A stretch of 64,000 nt of DNA from contig NZ_CP109907.1 in NCBI RefSeq assembly GCF_033097525.1, positions 124,001 to 188,000 of the forward strand, read 5' to 3'. The notes below the pieces were generated by a model. It ran no database searches and was not told where the DNA came from. It saw only the letters and a list, made by a program, of their open reading frames with translations. Each line of letters opens with the position of its first letter. Position 1 is the first letter of the stretch. The translations under genes and the position numbers were made by a program. The DNA comes from Sphingobacterium sp. UGAL515B_05. Lineage in GTDB: Bacteria > Bacteroidota > Bacteroidia > Sphingobacteriales > Sphingobacteriaceae. Below, piece by piece: positions 43,738-53,280 of the stretch.

Positions 43738-45330
43738 TTAATTATAACCTGGGTTTTGAACAAGATTTGGGTTAGCAATCAAATCTGCTGCGGGAATAGG
43801 AAATAACACTCGATAGCTTTCCACTGCCTGTCCAGCCAATACACCACCTTTAAAAGGCCATAAGTAATTATCACCTGTAAATTTGCCGTACCGGATTAAA
43901 TCGGACCTTCTAAATCCTTCCCAGTACAATTCTTTCACACGCTCATTGAGAATATCATCCAAAGAAAGATTCGTTAAGTTCCCACTATTGTTGCCATAGG
44001 CACGGACACGTAATTTATTTACGTAATCAAGTGCCTTGGCCATCGTCCCCCCTGCTCCTCCACGTAGTGTCGCTTCGGCATAAATCAAATTCATCTCTGC
44101 CAGACGGATTAATGGAAAGTCTACCGAAGCTACAAAGCCTTCTGCGGCTGTTGGAGCCGACCCATCCTTATTGACATTGCGGAATTTGGTCACGGCCAAT
44201 CCCTGTTTATAAACAGCAATATCTTCAATCTTTACACTAGTATTCAGATGAAACATAGCTCGCTTATCCGTTGTACCGGAGTAATCACCAAAGATCGTCG
44301 CAATATTATCGCGTACGCGGTTACCTGCCCATCCACCACCGGGTACACCAAAAGAAGTCGGATTCATTGTTGCATCGATAGCAGCATTGATCAGGTAAGT
44401 CGTTCCACCTTTACTTTGTGTTTTGGTACCATCATAAGGTAGGTAAAAAATAAACTCAGGATTGTTGACATCATTATCTGCATAAAATAATTGACGGTAG
44501 CTTGTACCCAAACTATAACTCGAGTTCAGCGCCTTTTCCGCATAAGTAATGGCTTCGGCATATTTCTTATTGCCTGCTCCCAGATACACCTCAGCATTAA
44601 GATACAATCTTGCCAATAATCCCCATGCTGCGACCTGGTCGATACGTCCATAAACATTCTGCTTGGCACCTTTCAGTTGATTAACGACCTCCAAAAGTTC
44701 CTTTTCTACATATGCAAAAAGTTCAGCTCTCTTTATTTGTGGAGGTGGAACTTTCCCAACGGCAGTTTCTTCCGTCACAAAAGGTGGGTTTCCAAATAAA
44801 TCAAGCAGTACCCAATAATTATAGGCACGCAAAAACCTCGCTTCAGCACGATAGTAAGCAATTTCGGTTTTATCCGCATCCGAGATCCCCCGGCTGCTCA
44901 GTTTTGCATCGGTGCTTTCCCTCAAAAATTCATTGACAAGTGTTGCACTATAGATACAGCGCGTGTATAAACCACGAAGCATGGGGTTGCTATCATCAAA
45001 TTTCAGGTAATCCAAACCACTCACCCCGCCATCATTGAGCCAAGCACAAGCAGCCTCGTCTGTTGTCAGCTCCTGTGCATTCCAAAACAGACGTAAGAAA
45101 TCTGACGTACCTGCATCCAGACCTCCGAGATCAGTATTGTTTGGTCCCGAAGTACTGGTTAGAGCCAAAGAGCCGTACAATCGTGCAAAAGCCATCGTAT
45201 AGCCATTGAAATCTTTATAGGCCACGTCCGCGGTAACATCATTGGTCGGTTTAAGATCTAAATCTTTATGACAACTCGAAAGCGATAGCGCCATTAAACA
45301 GACCGTTATATATTTATTTAGTTTTTTCAT
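43738..45330 (-). CDS. SusD-family starch-binding lipoprotein
   Basis: A 530-residue lipoprotein; the signal ends SLSSC (Cys20), followed by HKDLDLKPTNDVTADVAY. Core elements: DFNGYTMAFARLYGSLALTS, ARFLRAYNYWVLLDLFGNPPF, GLLARLYLNAEVYLGAGNKKY (TPR-like), EMNLIYAEATLRGGAGG and RVKELYWEGFRRSDLIRYGKF. Given SusE, two GH13 enzymes and GH65 in the same operon, starch or maltodextrin is the inferred ligand. It follows susC by 32 bases. Confidence 0.95.
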   Translation of the reverse strand: MKKLNKYITVCLMALSLSSCHKDLDLKPTNDVTADVAYKDFNGYTMAFARLYGSLALTSTSGPNNTDLGGLDAGTSDFLRLFWNAQELTTDEAACAWLNDGGVSGLDYLKFDDSNPMLRGLYTRCIYSATLVNEFLRESTDAKLSSRGISDADKTEIAYYRAEARFLRAYNYWVLLDLFGNPPFVTEETAVGKVPPPQIKRAELFAYVEKELLEVVNQLKGAKQNVYGRIDQVAAWGLLARLYLNAEVYLGAGNKKYAEAITYAEKALNSSYSLGTSYRQLFYADNDVNNPEFIFYLPYDGTKTQSKGGTTYLINAAIDATMNPTSFGVPGGGWAGNRVRDNIATIFGDYSGTTDKRAMFHLNTSVKIEDIAVYKQGLAVTKFRNVNKDGSAPTAAEGFVASVDFPLIRLAEMNLIYAEATLRGGAGGTMAKALDYVNKLRVRAYGNNSGNLTNLSLDDILNERVKELYWEGFRRSDLIRYGKFTGDNYLWPFKGGVLAGQAVESYRVLFPIPAADLIANPNLVQNPGYN

Positions 45331-45362
45331 GTTGTTTATGCTTTAAATCAAATTCTTTCAGT

Positions 45363-48329
45363 TTAAAAATTGACATTCACTCCGAGTACATAGGTACGTG
45401 GCCTAGGGTAAAAACGATCATCAATACCATTCGATATTTCAGGATCCACACCTTTGTACTTTGAGATTGTAAATACATTTTGAACAGTCGCTGAAATGGA
45501 AAGCATTGCTTTGCTGTTACGGATAAAATGACCAACCTGGTAAGCAACATTAACGTTGTCCATCTTTAAAAAAGATGCATTTTTGATGTAATAATCACTC
45601 AATAACTGCTTTTCTTTGAAATTGGTATTCAAAAAGTCTACAGGGGCATTGTTGATCACCAAAGATGCCTGGTCAATCACATTGTAACTGCTTCCAAAGT
45701 TGGACGAAACGTTATCGTAGACATAGTTATCCAAATTGGCTCTTAAGGTCGTACTTGCAGACCACTTCTTGTACGAATAGGCTGCCGAAAAACCGATCAG
45801 ATATTTAGGCAAAGGAGATTTATACATATAGCGATCGCTATCACTAATGACACCATCACCATTACGATCCACATATAGCCCCTCTACTGGTTTTCCTGCG
45901 TCATCGTAAACCTGTTGATAAACCCGAAAACTATAAGGTGTATACCCAACCATATGAGCCTGAATATTATTGCCTGTACCACCACGGATACCACCTGTTT
46001 CGATCATAAAGTTAGGATCGTCCGATAGCGTCAAATTGGTTACTTTACTTCTGTTGTAGGTGAGGTTAATACCAAGGTCCAAGGTTGAATTTTCTGTTTT
46101 AATAGGCAACACATGGAGATTAAATTCAAGACCTTGATTTTCCATGTTACCGACGTTAGTCAGTAGAAAATTACTAAAGTTGGATCCCACCGCAATTGGA
46201 ATAGTGCTCAAAAGATCCTTGGTTTTTTTCGAATAATAATCCACACTACCATAAATACGATTATTATTAAAACCAAAATCGATTCCTGCATTATAGGTTG
46301 TCGTACTTTCCCAACGGATATCACCATCGTACACCACTGGTGAATACAAATAAAAATATTCATTGCCGAAACGGTACATGGACTGATCCCCACTAATCGT
46401 ATAATTAGGCATATAGGAATAATTGGCTATTCCATCCTGTTGTCCAGTTTTTCCATAGCTCAATCGAAGTTTCAGATCTGAAATTACGCTGTGATCCTTC
46501 AAAAATCCCTCGTTTTTCGCACGCCAGGTAAAACCTACCGATGGAAAATATCCCCAACGATTATCGGGGCTAAATCGGGAGGAACCATCGGCCCTTAACG
46601 TTCCAGATAGTACATAACGATTATCGTAGGTGTAGATCATCCGCCCATAATAGGAAATCAGCAGATTTTCAGGCCTATCAAAAGGGAGGTTCACCGAGGT
46701 TAAAATATCACCGGCTTCATTGGTGCGAGCAAAATTGTAGGACTTCGTACTATTCTTATAATAGCCATAGCCCAAAGTCGCATCGATATTACTTTTTATG
46801 GTAGGCAATTCCTTATCGTATTTCAGATAGAATTCCAACACTTTATTGTTAATATCTGTTTTATACTGTGTACGCTCACCACCTTCATTAAAATTACGCG
46901 CTGCAATAGCAGGTGTCAGGGTATTTCCCTTAGCGCGCGCTAAGTCATAACTTACATTCAGATTAGCATGGAGCTCGGGTAAGAAATGCATGCTGTAGTC
47001 TAACTTTGCATTTCCCGTACTCCGAAAGACATCGCCTATATCTTTGCGCAATTCCAGCAAAGCCAGTGGATTTCTGGGTGAATTTGGATTCGGTTTCCCC
47101 CCCTGTATCCATTCGTAATATCCTCCGAAGCTATTTTTATCATCAACATAAACCGGTTGAGTCGGATCAAACTGAATAGCAGAACCAATTGCATCCTGTG
47201 TTGCAAATTTGGATTTCGACCAGGTTGCGCGCGCATTTACCTCTACCTTCAAATGTTTGTCAAAAAAATTGGGTGTCAAAGCCAGCGACGTTGCTGTCCT
47301 TCTCATGTTGTCATTTTTCAATACCCCATCCTGATTCATATATCCAACCGATACACGATAAGGCATCTCGGCAACTTTTGATGCAATATTGATATTATCA
47401 TCTGTTGTAAATGCATTGCCATAAATCACATCCTGCCAATCGGTATTCGCTGTTCCCAATAGCTTCTTCATTGCGTCGGTTCCATTTGCATTGACATAAT
47501 CACGAATCTGATCTGCAGACAATAGATCGACTTTTTTGGCGACTGTCGCCAATGAATTCTGTGTACTAAAATTCACCTGCGTACCGGAGCGGCTACCTTT
47601 TTTGGTCGTAATCATAATCACCCCGTTCGACGCTCGCGAACCATAGATAGCTGTTGCATTGGCATCTTTTAAAATTGTAAACGTCTCGATGTCATTCGGA
47701 TTGATCATACTTAATGGGTTGGCTACGCCCGGCATACCACCACCAGCCAATGGAATTCCATCGACGACAATTAACGGATCATTGCTGGCGTTCAATGAAG
47801 CTCCGGTACGGATGCGGATTGTGCTTCCTGCGCCCGGCTGCCCCCCACTTGTTGTAATCTGTACGCCCGGAACTTTCCCCATAATGAGTTGCTCCGGCGA
47901 AGAGATCTGTCCTTTTTGAAAATCTTTTGCAGATACTGTGCTGATTGAACCCGTCAGTTCACTTTTCTTTTGTGTACCATAACCAATCACAACAACCTCT
48001 TCCAGTGTACTGCTATTGGATTTAAGGTAAAGGTTTAACGGATGCTGTCCATCGTTGACCTGGATCAAGGTATCCAAGGTCGCGTATCCGACCATACTTA
48101 CTTTCAGACGTAATTTTCCTGTTTGTAGTCTATCCAAGCTAAAATCCCCATTCGCATTGGTAGACAGTGATTTTTGAATATCCTCGAAGCGCAGTGTAGC
48201 ACCGACCAAGGAACTCCCCTTCTGGTCCATTACTCGCCCTTTTAGCGTTGCCTGTTGCGCAAATGCCGAAGCACTTACACCGAGTAGCATGCTCAGAGCC
48301 CAAAATGGACGTGATAGCTGTTTGTTCAT
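45363..48329 (-). CDS. SusC-family TonB-dependent maltodextrin transporter
   Basis: A 988-residue transporter with signal MNKQLSRPFWALSMLLGVSA (cleaved near AFAQ), carboxypeptidase-like domain (LKGRVMDQKGSSLVGATLRF), TonB region VVVIGYGTQKKSELTGSI, plug (LIMGKVPGVQITTSGGQPGA, IYGSRASNGVIMITTKKG) and a barrel ending VLGVNVNF. No STN domain, in line with LacI control. It imports oligosaccharides released by the surface GH13 encoded just upstream (11-base gap). Confidence 0.95.
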   Translation of the reverse strand: MNKQLSRPFWALSMLLGVSASAFAQQATLKGRVMDQKGSSLVGATLRFEDIQKSLSTNANGDFSLDRLQTGKLRLKVSMVGYATLDTLIQVNDGQHPLNLYLKSNSSTLEEVVVIGYGTQKKSELTGSISTVSAKDFQKGQISSPEQLIMGKVPGVQITTSGGQPGAGSTIRIRTGASLNASNDPLIVVDGIPLAGGGMPGVANPLSMINPNDIETFTILKDANATAIYGSRASNGVIMITTKKGSRSGTQVNFSTQNSLATVAKKVDLLSADQIRDYVNANGTDAMKKLLGTANTDWQDVIYGNAFTTDDNINIASKVAEMPYRVSVGYMNQDGVLKNDNMRRTATSLALTPNFFDKHLKVEVNARATWSKSKFATQDAIGSAIQFDPTQPVYVDDKNSFGGYYEWIQGGKPNPNSPRNPLALLELRKDIGDVFRSTGNAKLDYSMHFLPELHANLNVSYDLARAKGNTLTPAIAARNFNEGGERTQYKTDINNKVLEFYLKYDKELPTIKSNIDATLGYGYYKNSTKSYNFARTNEAGDILTSVNLPFDRPENLLISYYGRMIYTYDNRYVLSGTLRADGSSRFSPDNRWGYFPSVGFTWRAKNEGFLKDHSVISDLKLRLSYGKTGQQDGIANYSYMPNYTISGDQSMYRFGNEYFYLYSPVVYDGDIRWESTTTYNAGIDFGFNNNRIYGSVDYYSKKTKDLLSTIPIAVGSNFSNFLLTNVGNMENQGLEFNLHVLPIKTENSTLDLGINLTYNRSKVTNLTLSDDPNFMIETGGIRGGTGNNIQAHMVGYTPYSFRVYQQVYDDAGKPVEGLYVDRNGDGVISDSDRYMYKSPLPKYLIGFSAAYSYKKWSASTTLRANLDNYVYDNVSSNFGSSYNVIDQASLVINNAPVDFLNTNFKEKQLLSDYYIKNASFLKMDNVNVAYQVGHFIRNSKAMLSISATVQNVFTISKYKGVDPEISNGIDDRFYPRPRTYVLGVNVNF

Positions 48330-48340
48330 AAAATAACTGT

Positions 48341-50926
48341 TTATTTATTTAGTTTTGTTTTGCTTATCAATTGGTACTGCCCAGGGAGGAGACTCAATTT
48401 TGACTGGCCAGACCAATTGAGCTCTTTTCCTGTAAAATTATCGACCCACTGCCCCTGCAACGCTGCTGGCAAGGCCAAGTCCACACTTTCTACCCCAAAA
48501 TTGCCAAGTACCCCTACTTGTTGTCCCTCCTTTTCGAGAACAAAATATTTAACGGCATCTTTCATAGCCGAGGTTATAATTGTCCCGTTTTGGAAAATGC
48601 TATTTTTGGTTTTGAAACGCGTGAGTTTGGCGTAAGTCTCAAAGAGTTTTTTGCGATCATCTTGTTGTAGATAACTCCACAACAATGGTTTTTCGCCTGT
48701 GCGCCCATTTTCATCGATAGATACATCATAGCCGTATTCACCAAACTGCCAGATCATCTTAGGTCCGGGCGAAGCCAATAAAAACACGGCGGCCTGTTCC
48801 ATACGCTTTAATGCCGTACTGAGGTTCCTGATGTTATAACTACCTGATGAATTGCCATAATTCAGGCATTTGAACAGCAACCGCTGTTCGTCATGGCTTT
48901 CCATATAAGACACAAAAGAAGGTTGGGACATGCCGTGGCCCGAAGGGAATAATCTGCCTAAATCCGAGCCGTTGTTGGCATTCCAGCCCATCGCCGCCTC
49001 ATTGAAGACCGCATTCATGTTGTTCCATAGCAACATCCCGGATTGTGCAAGTTCGGCCTCTTCCTGATCTCCACCAAGATGTTCGAGAATAATATAACAG
49101 GAAGGATCGATGCTGCGAATATGCTGCTGGTAGTGCTTCAAGATCGCCACACGTGACGCATCGTAAGCATTCCATGCACTTAAATCACTTTCTGAAGTAC
49201 CCGAATTTTTCTGTGTAAACCCTTTAGACAAGTCAAATCGGAACCCATCAATCTTATACTCCTGCATCCAATAGGTCAATACATCCTTAACAAAGGTCTG
49301 TGTGTAATTACTTTCGTGGTTAAAGTCAAAGCCAACATTGAACGGATGCTTGGCTACCGTATTGAACCAAGGACTATTGCTCGCAACGTTGCCCTGCTCA
49401 AAATAAAGCTGTACAAGCGGGGACTGACCAAAAGCATGATTAAAAACAACATCCAAAATCACGGCAATACCATTTTCGTGACAAGCGTCTACGTAGGCTT
49501 TCAAGTCGTTTTTCAAGCCATAGTATTTATCCAACGCGCGGTGGAAAGAAGGATTATAACCCCAGGTCGAATTCCCCTCCGATTCCTGAACAGGCATTAG
49601 CTCGACCGCATTTACACCCAGCCTTTTTAAATAAGGCAAAGAATCTTTCAATGTGGTATATTGATGTTGTTTGACAAAATCACGGACCAAGAGTTCGTAA
49701 ATAACTAAATCACCTTGAGCTGGCTTATTAAATAGCGTGGTTTTCCATGAATAAGACTTCGCAGGGAGATCCAACACCCCAACTATTCCGTGCGCCGCCG
49801 CGGGATAAGCGGGTACAGCCGCCGCGGTCAGTCCGAGTACGGCATCGTTTTGCGGATCAAGAATCAGCTCAGCATAGGGATCAGCGATATTCAGTTGACC
49901 GTCCACCAAAAACTGATAAGTATGTTTTTTAGAGAAATCCAGATTTGATACGGTAACCCACCAGGTTTTTCCATCCGGTGTTTGGCTCATCGCATAGGCT
50001 GGTAATGCTTTATAGTTGTTAAAATCGCCCAAGAGATACACACTCGTTTTTAATGGCGCCGTGAGCGCAAAACTGACCTCCCCTTTTTCCCTGTTTATCG
50101 TTGTTCCATTTGGATTGATGCCGATCGGGAGTGCAGCGATGGCAGGTTTTGACTCCACAAATAACTGGGCTTTACTGGAATATATTTTACCCCCAGCTTC
50201 AAGACGTGCTTCAAGCTCGTGTAGGCCATTACTTTGTAGACTGAGCGATTTTTCTAATGACAGTACCGCAGAAGATTCAGCAAGCAATAAGCCATTATCC
50301 CAGATACTGATTTTTCCGGACTGCGTTGCCTGTACTTTTAACTTCAGATTATCTCCAACAGTGTACATCTGCTCCAGGGTAATGGGATCTGTGGGTTGCA
50401 GCGTAGGTGAAACAAAACGAATGGCTTGCGTATTGCTCGTTACAAGAGGAAGAAATAGATCTGAATTATTTTTGTTTCGTTGGACCAGTGACCCATTACT
50501 ATTGCGCACTAAAAGTGCCATCTGACCAAATTCTCCACCATTTGTCAGGTTAAAAAATTTGGAGGGGGTAAATGTGAATGAATATAAACCAGCAGAAACA
50601 AATTTAAGTTTATAGGCATTGTCATTCTTAGACCAATCTGTCGCGACATGTTGCCAGCTACCCCCACTCACAGGAATCAATCCTGCGTGTAGGTACAGAT
50701 CGGTAGTGCTACCTTTTAAAGCCGCGTTTCCTTTCGAAAGATCAAATTGCAAGGTGATTTCCTGATCCCAATAGATAAATGGGGCGGAAAGATTGAGCAA
50801 ACCAGATCCCTGCTGTTCAACAACGGGAGCTTGCTCGACATCCACGATATCTTTCTTATTTGCACATGATGATAATAGGACAATCACCCAGAGACACCCT
50901 ATTAAACGAGAGATATGCTTCCCCAT
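48341..50926 (-). CDS. Surface GH13 alpha-amylase lipoprotein with N-terminal carbohydrate-binding domains (SusG-like role)
   Basis: An 861-residue lipoprotein (lipid Cys21 in LLSSCANKKD). The N-terminal part (about 35-260) has a DUF4961-like/sandwich domain (GLLNLSAPFIYWDQEITLQF) and an E-set domain. A CBM48-like module follows (about 275-365, KTSVYLLGDFNNYKALPAYA, HTYQFLVDGQLNIADPYAEL). The barrel has LKRLGVNAVELMPVQESEGN, VILDVVFNHAFGQSP (region I), GFRFDLS with Asp565, CYIILEHLGG with Glu615, and YMESHDEQR with Asp679, all three catalytic acids present. It should cut starch or glycogen at the cell surface before import. It is the first gene of the operon, with promoter and operators upstream. 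Confidence 0.92.
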   Translation of the reverse strand: MGKHISRLIGCLWVIVLLSSCANKKDIVDVEQAPVVEQQGSGLLNLSAPFIYWDQEITLQFDLSKGNAALKGSTTDLYLHAGLIPVSGGSWQHVATDWSKNDNAYKLKFVSAGLYSFTFTPSKFFNLTNGGEFGQMALLVRNSNGSLVQRNKNNSDLFLPLVTSNTQAIRFVSPTLQPTDPITLEQMYTVGDNLKLKVQATQSGKISIWDNGLLLAESSAVLSLEKSLSLQSNGLHELEARLEAGGKIYSSKAQLFVESKPAIAALPIGINPNGTTINREKGEVSFALTAPLKTSVYLLGDFNNYKALPAYAMSQTPDGKTWWVTVSNLDFSKKHTYQFLVDGQLNIADPYAELILDPQNDAVLGLTAAAVPAYPAAAHGIVGVLDLPAKSYSWKTTLFNKPAQGDLVIYELLVRDFVKQHQYTTLKDSLPYLKRLGVNAVELMPVQESEGNSTWGYNPSFHRALDKYYGLKNDLKAYVDACHENGIAVILDVVFNHAFGQSPLVQLYFEQGNVASNSPWFNTVAKHPFNVGFDFNHESNYTQTFVKDVLTYWMQEYKIDGFRFDLSKGFTQKNSGTSESDLSAWNAYDASRVAILKHYQQHIRSIDPSCYIILEHLGGDQEEAELAQSGMLLWNNMNAVFNEAAMGWNANNGSDLGRLFPSGHGMSQPSFVSYMESHDEQRLLFKCLNYGNSSGSYNIRNLSTALKRMEQAAVFLLASPGPKMIWQFGEYGYDVSIDENGRTGEKPLLWSYLQQDDRKKLFETYAKLTRFKTKNSIFQNGTIITSAMKDAVKYFVLEKEGQQVGVLGNFGVESVDLALPAALQGQWVDNFTGKELNWSGQSKLSLLPGQYQLISKTKLNK

Positions 50927-50957
50927 CGATAATTAGCTTTACTTGGAATCTGAAATT

Positions 50958-50969
50958 GGGAACGTTCCC
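50958..50969. promoter_or_regulatory. LacI-type operator (downstream copy)
   Basis: GGGAACGTTCCC is a perfect 12-bp palindrome with the central CG typical of LacI-family sites. It lies in the 5' leader, 32 bases before the GH13 start and 100 bases centre to centre from the second operator. Confidence 0.7.
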
Positions 50970-51050
50970 GAAATCAAGGTAAAAAGAAATCGCTTGTGGC
51001 GATTTGCTGGATTTCCCTATCCAATATTTTATACAAATTGATTATTTAAA

Positions 51051-51076
51051 TACTTTCGGGAATGTTCCCGAAAGTA
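51051..51076. promoter_or_regulatory. LacI-type operator over the transcription start
   Basis: A 26-base near-perfect palindrome: arms TACTTTCGGGAA and TTCCCGAAAGTA flank a central TG. It shares the GGGAA/TTCCC core with the downstream site and begins 2 bases after the -7 box, so bound repressor would block transcription initiation. Confidence 0.8.
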
Positions 51077-51078
51077 TT

Positions 51079-51110
51079 CAAAGCTAAATAATGGGATTAC
51101 AAAAAACAAA
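51079..51110 (-). promoter_or_regulatory. Promoter of the starch operon
   Basis: On the minus strand TTTG (51110-51107), a 20-base spacer, and TAGCTTTG (51086-51079) match the Bacteroidota -33/-7 consensus TTTG and TAnnTTTG. The expected start is about 51072, within the operator. It lies immediately after the lacI-family gene. Confidence 0.75.
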
Positions 51111-51121
51111 TATTTTTTTTC

Positions 51122-52132
51122 TTATTTCAGGCTAGATTTTTGAAAAATAAGCTGGGAATCAAGGTAAACCGAATTAGCAAACTTACTATTTTCAGGGTCT
51201 TCCATCTTATCCAATAGGTATTTTGTTACTAATTGGCCCATTTCATAGGCTGGTTGTTTCACTACGCTCAGTGCCGGGTCAATCAGATCGGCGATATCCA
51301 AACAAGAAAAACAAATGATTTTAAGATCTTCAGGAATCCGAATTGCAAGCTGCTTGGCAACCCGTATACTCGAAATAGCAAGACGCTCTACCGAAGCAAA
51401 TATGGCATCGGGTTTCTCCTGCTCGATCAAGTCGGCAATATCTTTCATATTCTGATCAGCATCATTCACCGTATCCAAAATAAGCGCTGGTCTGATCGGA
51501 ATCCCCACTTCCTGCAGCGCCTTTTCGTAGCCATCTTTACGCACCTTACCGATGGAGACATTCGGATTGATTGCAAGATAAGCGATCCGTTTACAGGCAT
51601 TATCGATCAGGTGTTTGGTTGCCAGGTAAGCCGAATCAAAGTCATTACCCGTAATGTACCCCCCCTTCCAATCGTCATAAGCACGGTCAAAAAACATGAC
51701 CGGTATTCCCCGTTCCGCCAAAAGTTGCAAATGCGAATGGTCTTTCCCCTCACCCGAAGCCGAAATAATAACGCCATCCACCCGCCCATTGGCCAGTGAA
51801 CGTACGATTGAGGCTTCATTTTGCACCTGATGATCCGTCACATAAATCAAGGTATGATAACCCTTGGAGCGCGCCACAGCCTCTATTCCTTTGATGGCCT
51901 GCGAGAAAAATTTATTGCCAAATTCGGGAATAATAATCGCAATGGTCAGACTTTTATTTGCCTTTAGACTACTTGCATAAACATTCGGCGAAAAACCGAT
52001 TTCTTCGGCCATAGCCAAAATCCGAGCTTTTGTCGCTGGATTAATGTCCACGTTATCCCGAAATGCACGGGAAACGGTCGATTTTGATAAGCCGAGTTTT
52101 TTGGCCAGATCTATTATTGTTAATTGCGACAT
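51122..52132 (-). CDS. LacI-family transcriptional regulator of the starch locus
   Basis: A 336-residue repressor counted from the ATG at 52132; an upstream start at 52207 would add 25 residues that do not belong to the family. The N-terminal DNA-binding helix pair reads LTIIDLAKKLGLSKSTVSRA, followed by hinge NVYASSLKANKS. The periplasmic-binding-protein-like domain contains IAIIIPEFGNKFFSQAIKGI, GRVDGVIISASGEG and RIPEDLKIICFSCLD. It probably binds the two palindromes downstream at 50958 and 51051 and responds to a maltodextrin. A promoter-like pair, TTTG (52208-52205) and TTTATTTG (52183-52176) with 21 bases between, lies ahead of it. Same strand as the operon it would control. Confidence 0.93.
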   Translation of the reverse strand: MSQLTIIDLAKKLGLSKSTVSRAFRDNVDINPATKARILAMAEEIGFSPNVYASSLKANKSLTIAIIIPEFGNKFFSQAIKGIEAVARSKGYHTLIYVTDHQVQNEASIVRSLANGRVDGVIISASGEGKDHSHLQLLAERGIPVMFFDRAYDDWKGGYITGNDFDSAYLATKHLIDNACKRIAYLAINPNVSIGKVRKDGYEKALQEVGIPIRPALILDTVNDADQNMKDIADLIEQEKPDAIFASVERLAISSIRVAKQLAIRIPEDLKIICFSCLDIADLIDPALSVVKQPAYEMGQLVTKYLLDKMEDPENSKFANSVYLDSQLIFQKSSLK

Positions 52133-52218
52133 ATCAAGATTCCCTTTGCTGTTCGAATGTAATAATTGCTGGATACAAATAAAGCAATTATCTGTCCAGA
52201 ATAGCAAATTTTCTTTTT

Positions 52219-52746
52219 TTAAGAAAATGCCGGAAACTTTATTTTCTTTTCAAGTTCTTCTCGCCACTCATCTTGATGTGCCATTGTTTCGTTGATCTTG
52301 TCACGATAATAGATCTGATACCAACTCTGTTTATGAAAACCTTTAATCGCCTTAAAAACACGTTCGGAATGAATCATCAACTTCTTAAAAAACTCCTCTT
52401 TCGGTTCGCGATGTTTGTTTAATATCTGACTTAACGACACAGGTGAAATATCCAAATCTTGTGCAAACTGTTGTTGTTTTTCGTATATGGTATTAATATA
52501 GATATTTAAAAATGACGTAAACTGATGTTCTATATCACTTTCACCGGAGTTCAAGTACTCATCAATCTGCAATTTTAGCTGCATTAATTTTGCGCGCATT
52601 ATATCCTGCTCGGATGTTCTAGCTATCCTATCCCTTCTCGCCTGCATTAACAGTTGAGCATCCTTTTGTTTTTCCTCCTGCGAATTATACCTCGCGTCTA
52701 CGCCATATTCGACCGTATCCAAGAGCTTTGTTTTTTTAGTTATCAT
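52219..52746 (-). CDS. HTH (XRE-like) DNA-binding protein, possible antitoxin-like regulator
   Basis: A 175-residue protein from the ATG at 52746; the frame could open 15 bases earlier. The N-terminal half is highly charged and probably helical (EEKQKDAQLLMQARRDRIAR, QDIMRAKLMQLKLQIDEYL). An HTH follows (QQQFAQDLDISPVSLSQILN, then KHREPKEEFFKKLMIHSERV). The C-terminus is basic and aromatic (KQSWYQIYYRDKINETM). The start overlaps the end of the preceding gene, so the two are coupled. An inverted repeat upstream of the pair at 53224-53250 looks like the binding site of such a regulator. This gene order and size fit a toxin-antitoxin-like or autoregulated pair; I do not recognise the exact family. 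Confidence 0.6.
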   Translation of the reverse strand: MITKKTKLLDTVEYGVDARYNSQEEKQKDAQLLMQARRDRIARTSEQDIMRAKLMQLKLQIDEYLNSGESDIEHQFTSFLNIYINTIYEKQQQFAQDLDISPVSLSQILNKHREPKEEFFKKLMIHSERVFKAIKGFHKQSWYQIYYRDKINETMAHQDEWREELEKKIKFPAFS

Positions 52747-53206
52747 GGTCATAAAATTCAATTAACTCAAAAATCTCCGGAATCTCCAAACTAAGTGTCA
52801 TTCCGGTAATATTCATTTTATATTTGTCGATATAATGCTGTGCGATCTGGGTTTTGGGTCGTAATGAAATACATGCCCATTCGCCAAAATCGCGTACGGC
52901 AAGTTTGGCTACGTATGTCAACAAATTCCCAATAATCCTATCGTATATTTTAGCTGCCCCTACATTTTCTATTGATGCGGTTAATAACCTCACATGGATC
53001 CGCATCTCCTTTGGAATTCTTTCAAATGAAATCAAGCCCAATATATCGTCTTTCCCTTTAATTGTCAATTTGAATATTTCAACGGCAGCTTCTTCATCTC
53101 AATTGAAGAAATACCTACCTGCTGGTAAGTTTTTGAAATCACTTGTCACAATGGGAGCAACTTCGATTAAATAGGATTGATTCGTAGCGACTTCAATAAT
53201 ATTCAT
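52736..53206 (-). pseudogene. Partner gene interrupted by an in-frame TGA
   Basis: From the ATG at 53206 the frame reads MNIIEVATNQSYLIEVAPIV, then DFKNLPAGRYFFN and a TGA at 53101-53099. It continues in the same frame as DEEAAVEIFKLTIKGKDDIL to a natural stop at 52736, 156 codons in all. A single G-to-A change of TGG (Trp) would explain the stop. The C-terminal half (WACISLRPKTQIAQHYIDKY) faintly resembles GNAT acetyltransferases, but this is a guess. A TTG at 53068 could give a shortened 110-residue product. The stop codon overlaps the start of the HTH gene. Confidence 0.6.
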
Positions 53207-53223
53207 AACACGAATATAGCCAA

Positions 53224-53250
53224 AAAAGTTTACATTATTTGTAAACTTTT
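53224..53250. promoter_or_regulatory. Inverted-repeat operator upstream of the HTH gene pair
   Basis: AAAAGTTTACA (53224-53234) and TGTAAACTTTT (53240-53250) are perfect inverted arms around TTATT. The core GTTTACA-N5-TGTAAAC sits 18 bases upstream of the first start codon. It is a typical layout for an autorepressing HTH protein. Confidence 0.6.
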
Positions 53251-53280
53251 ATTCTAATATTGGATAAAAATAAATGGAGG

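Noticed and set aside
51233..51799. 188-codon plus-strand open frame
   Set aside because: Antisense to the LacI-family regulator; no promoter or family motif.
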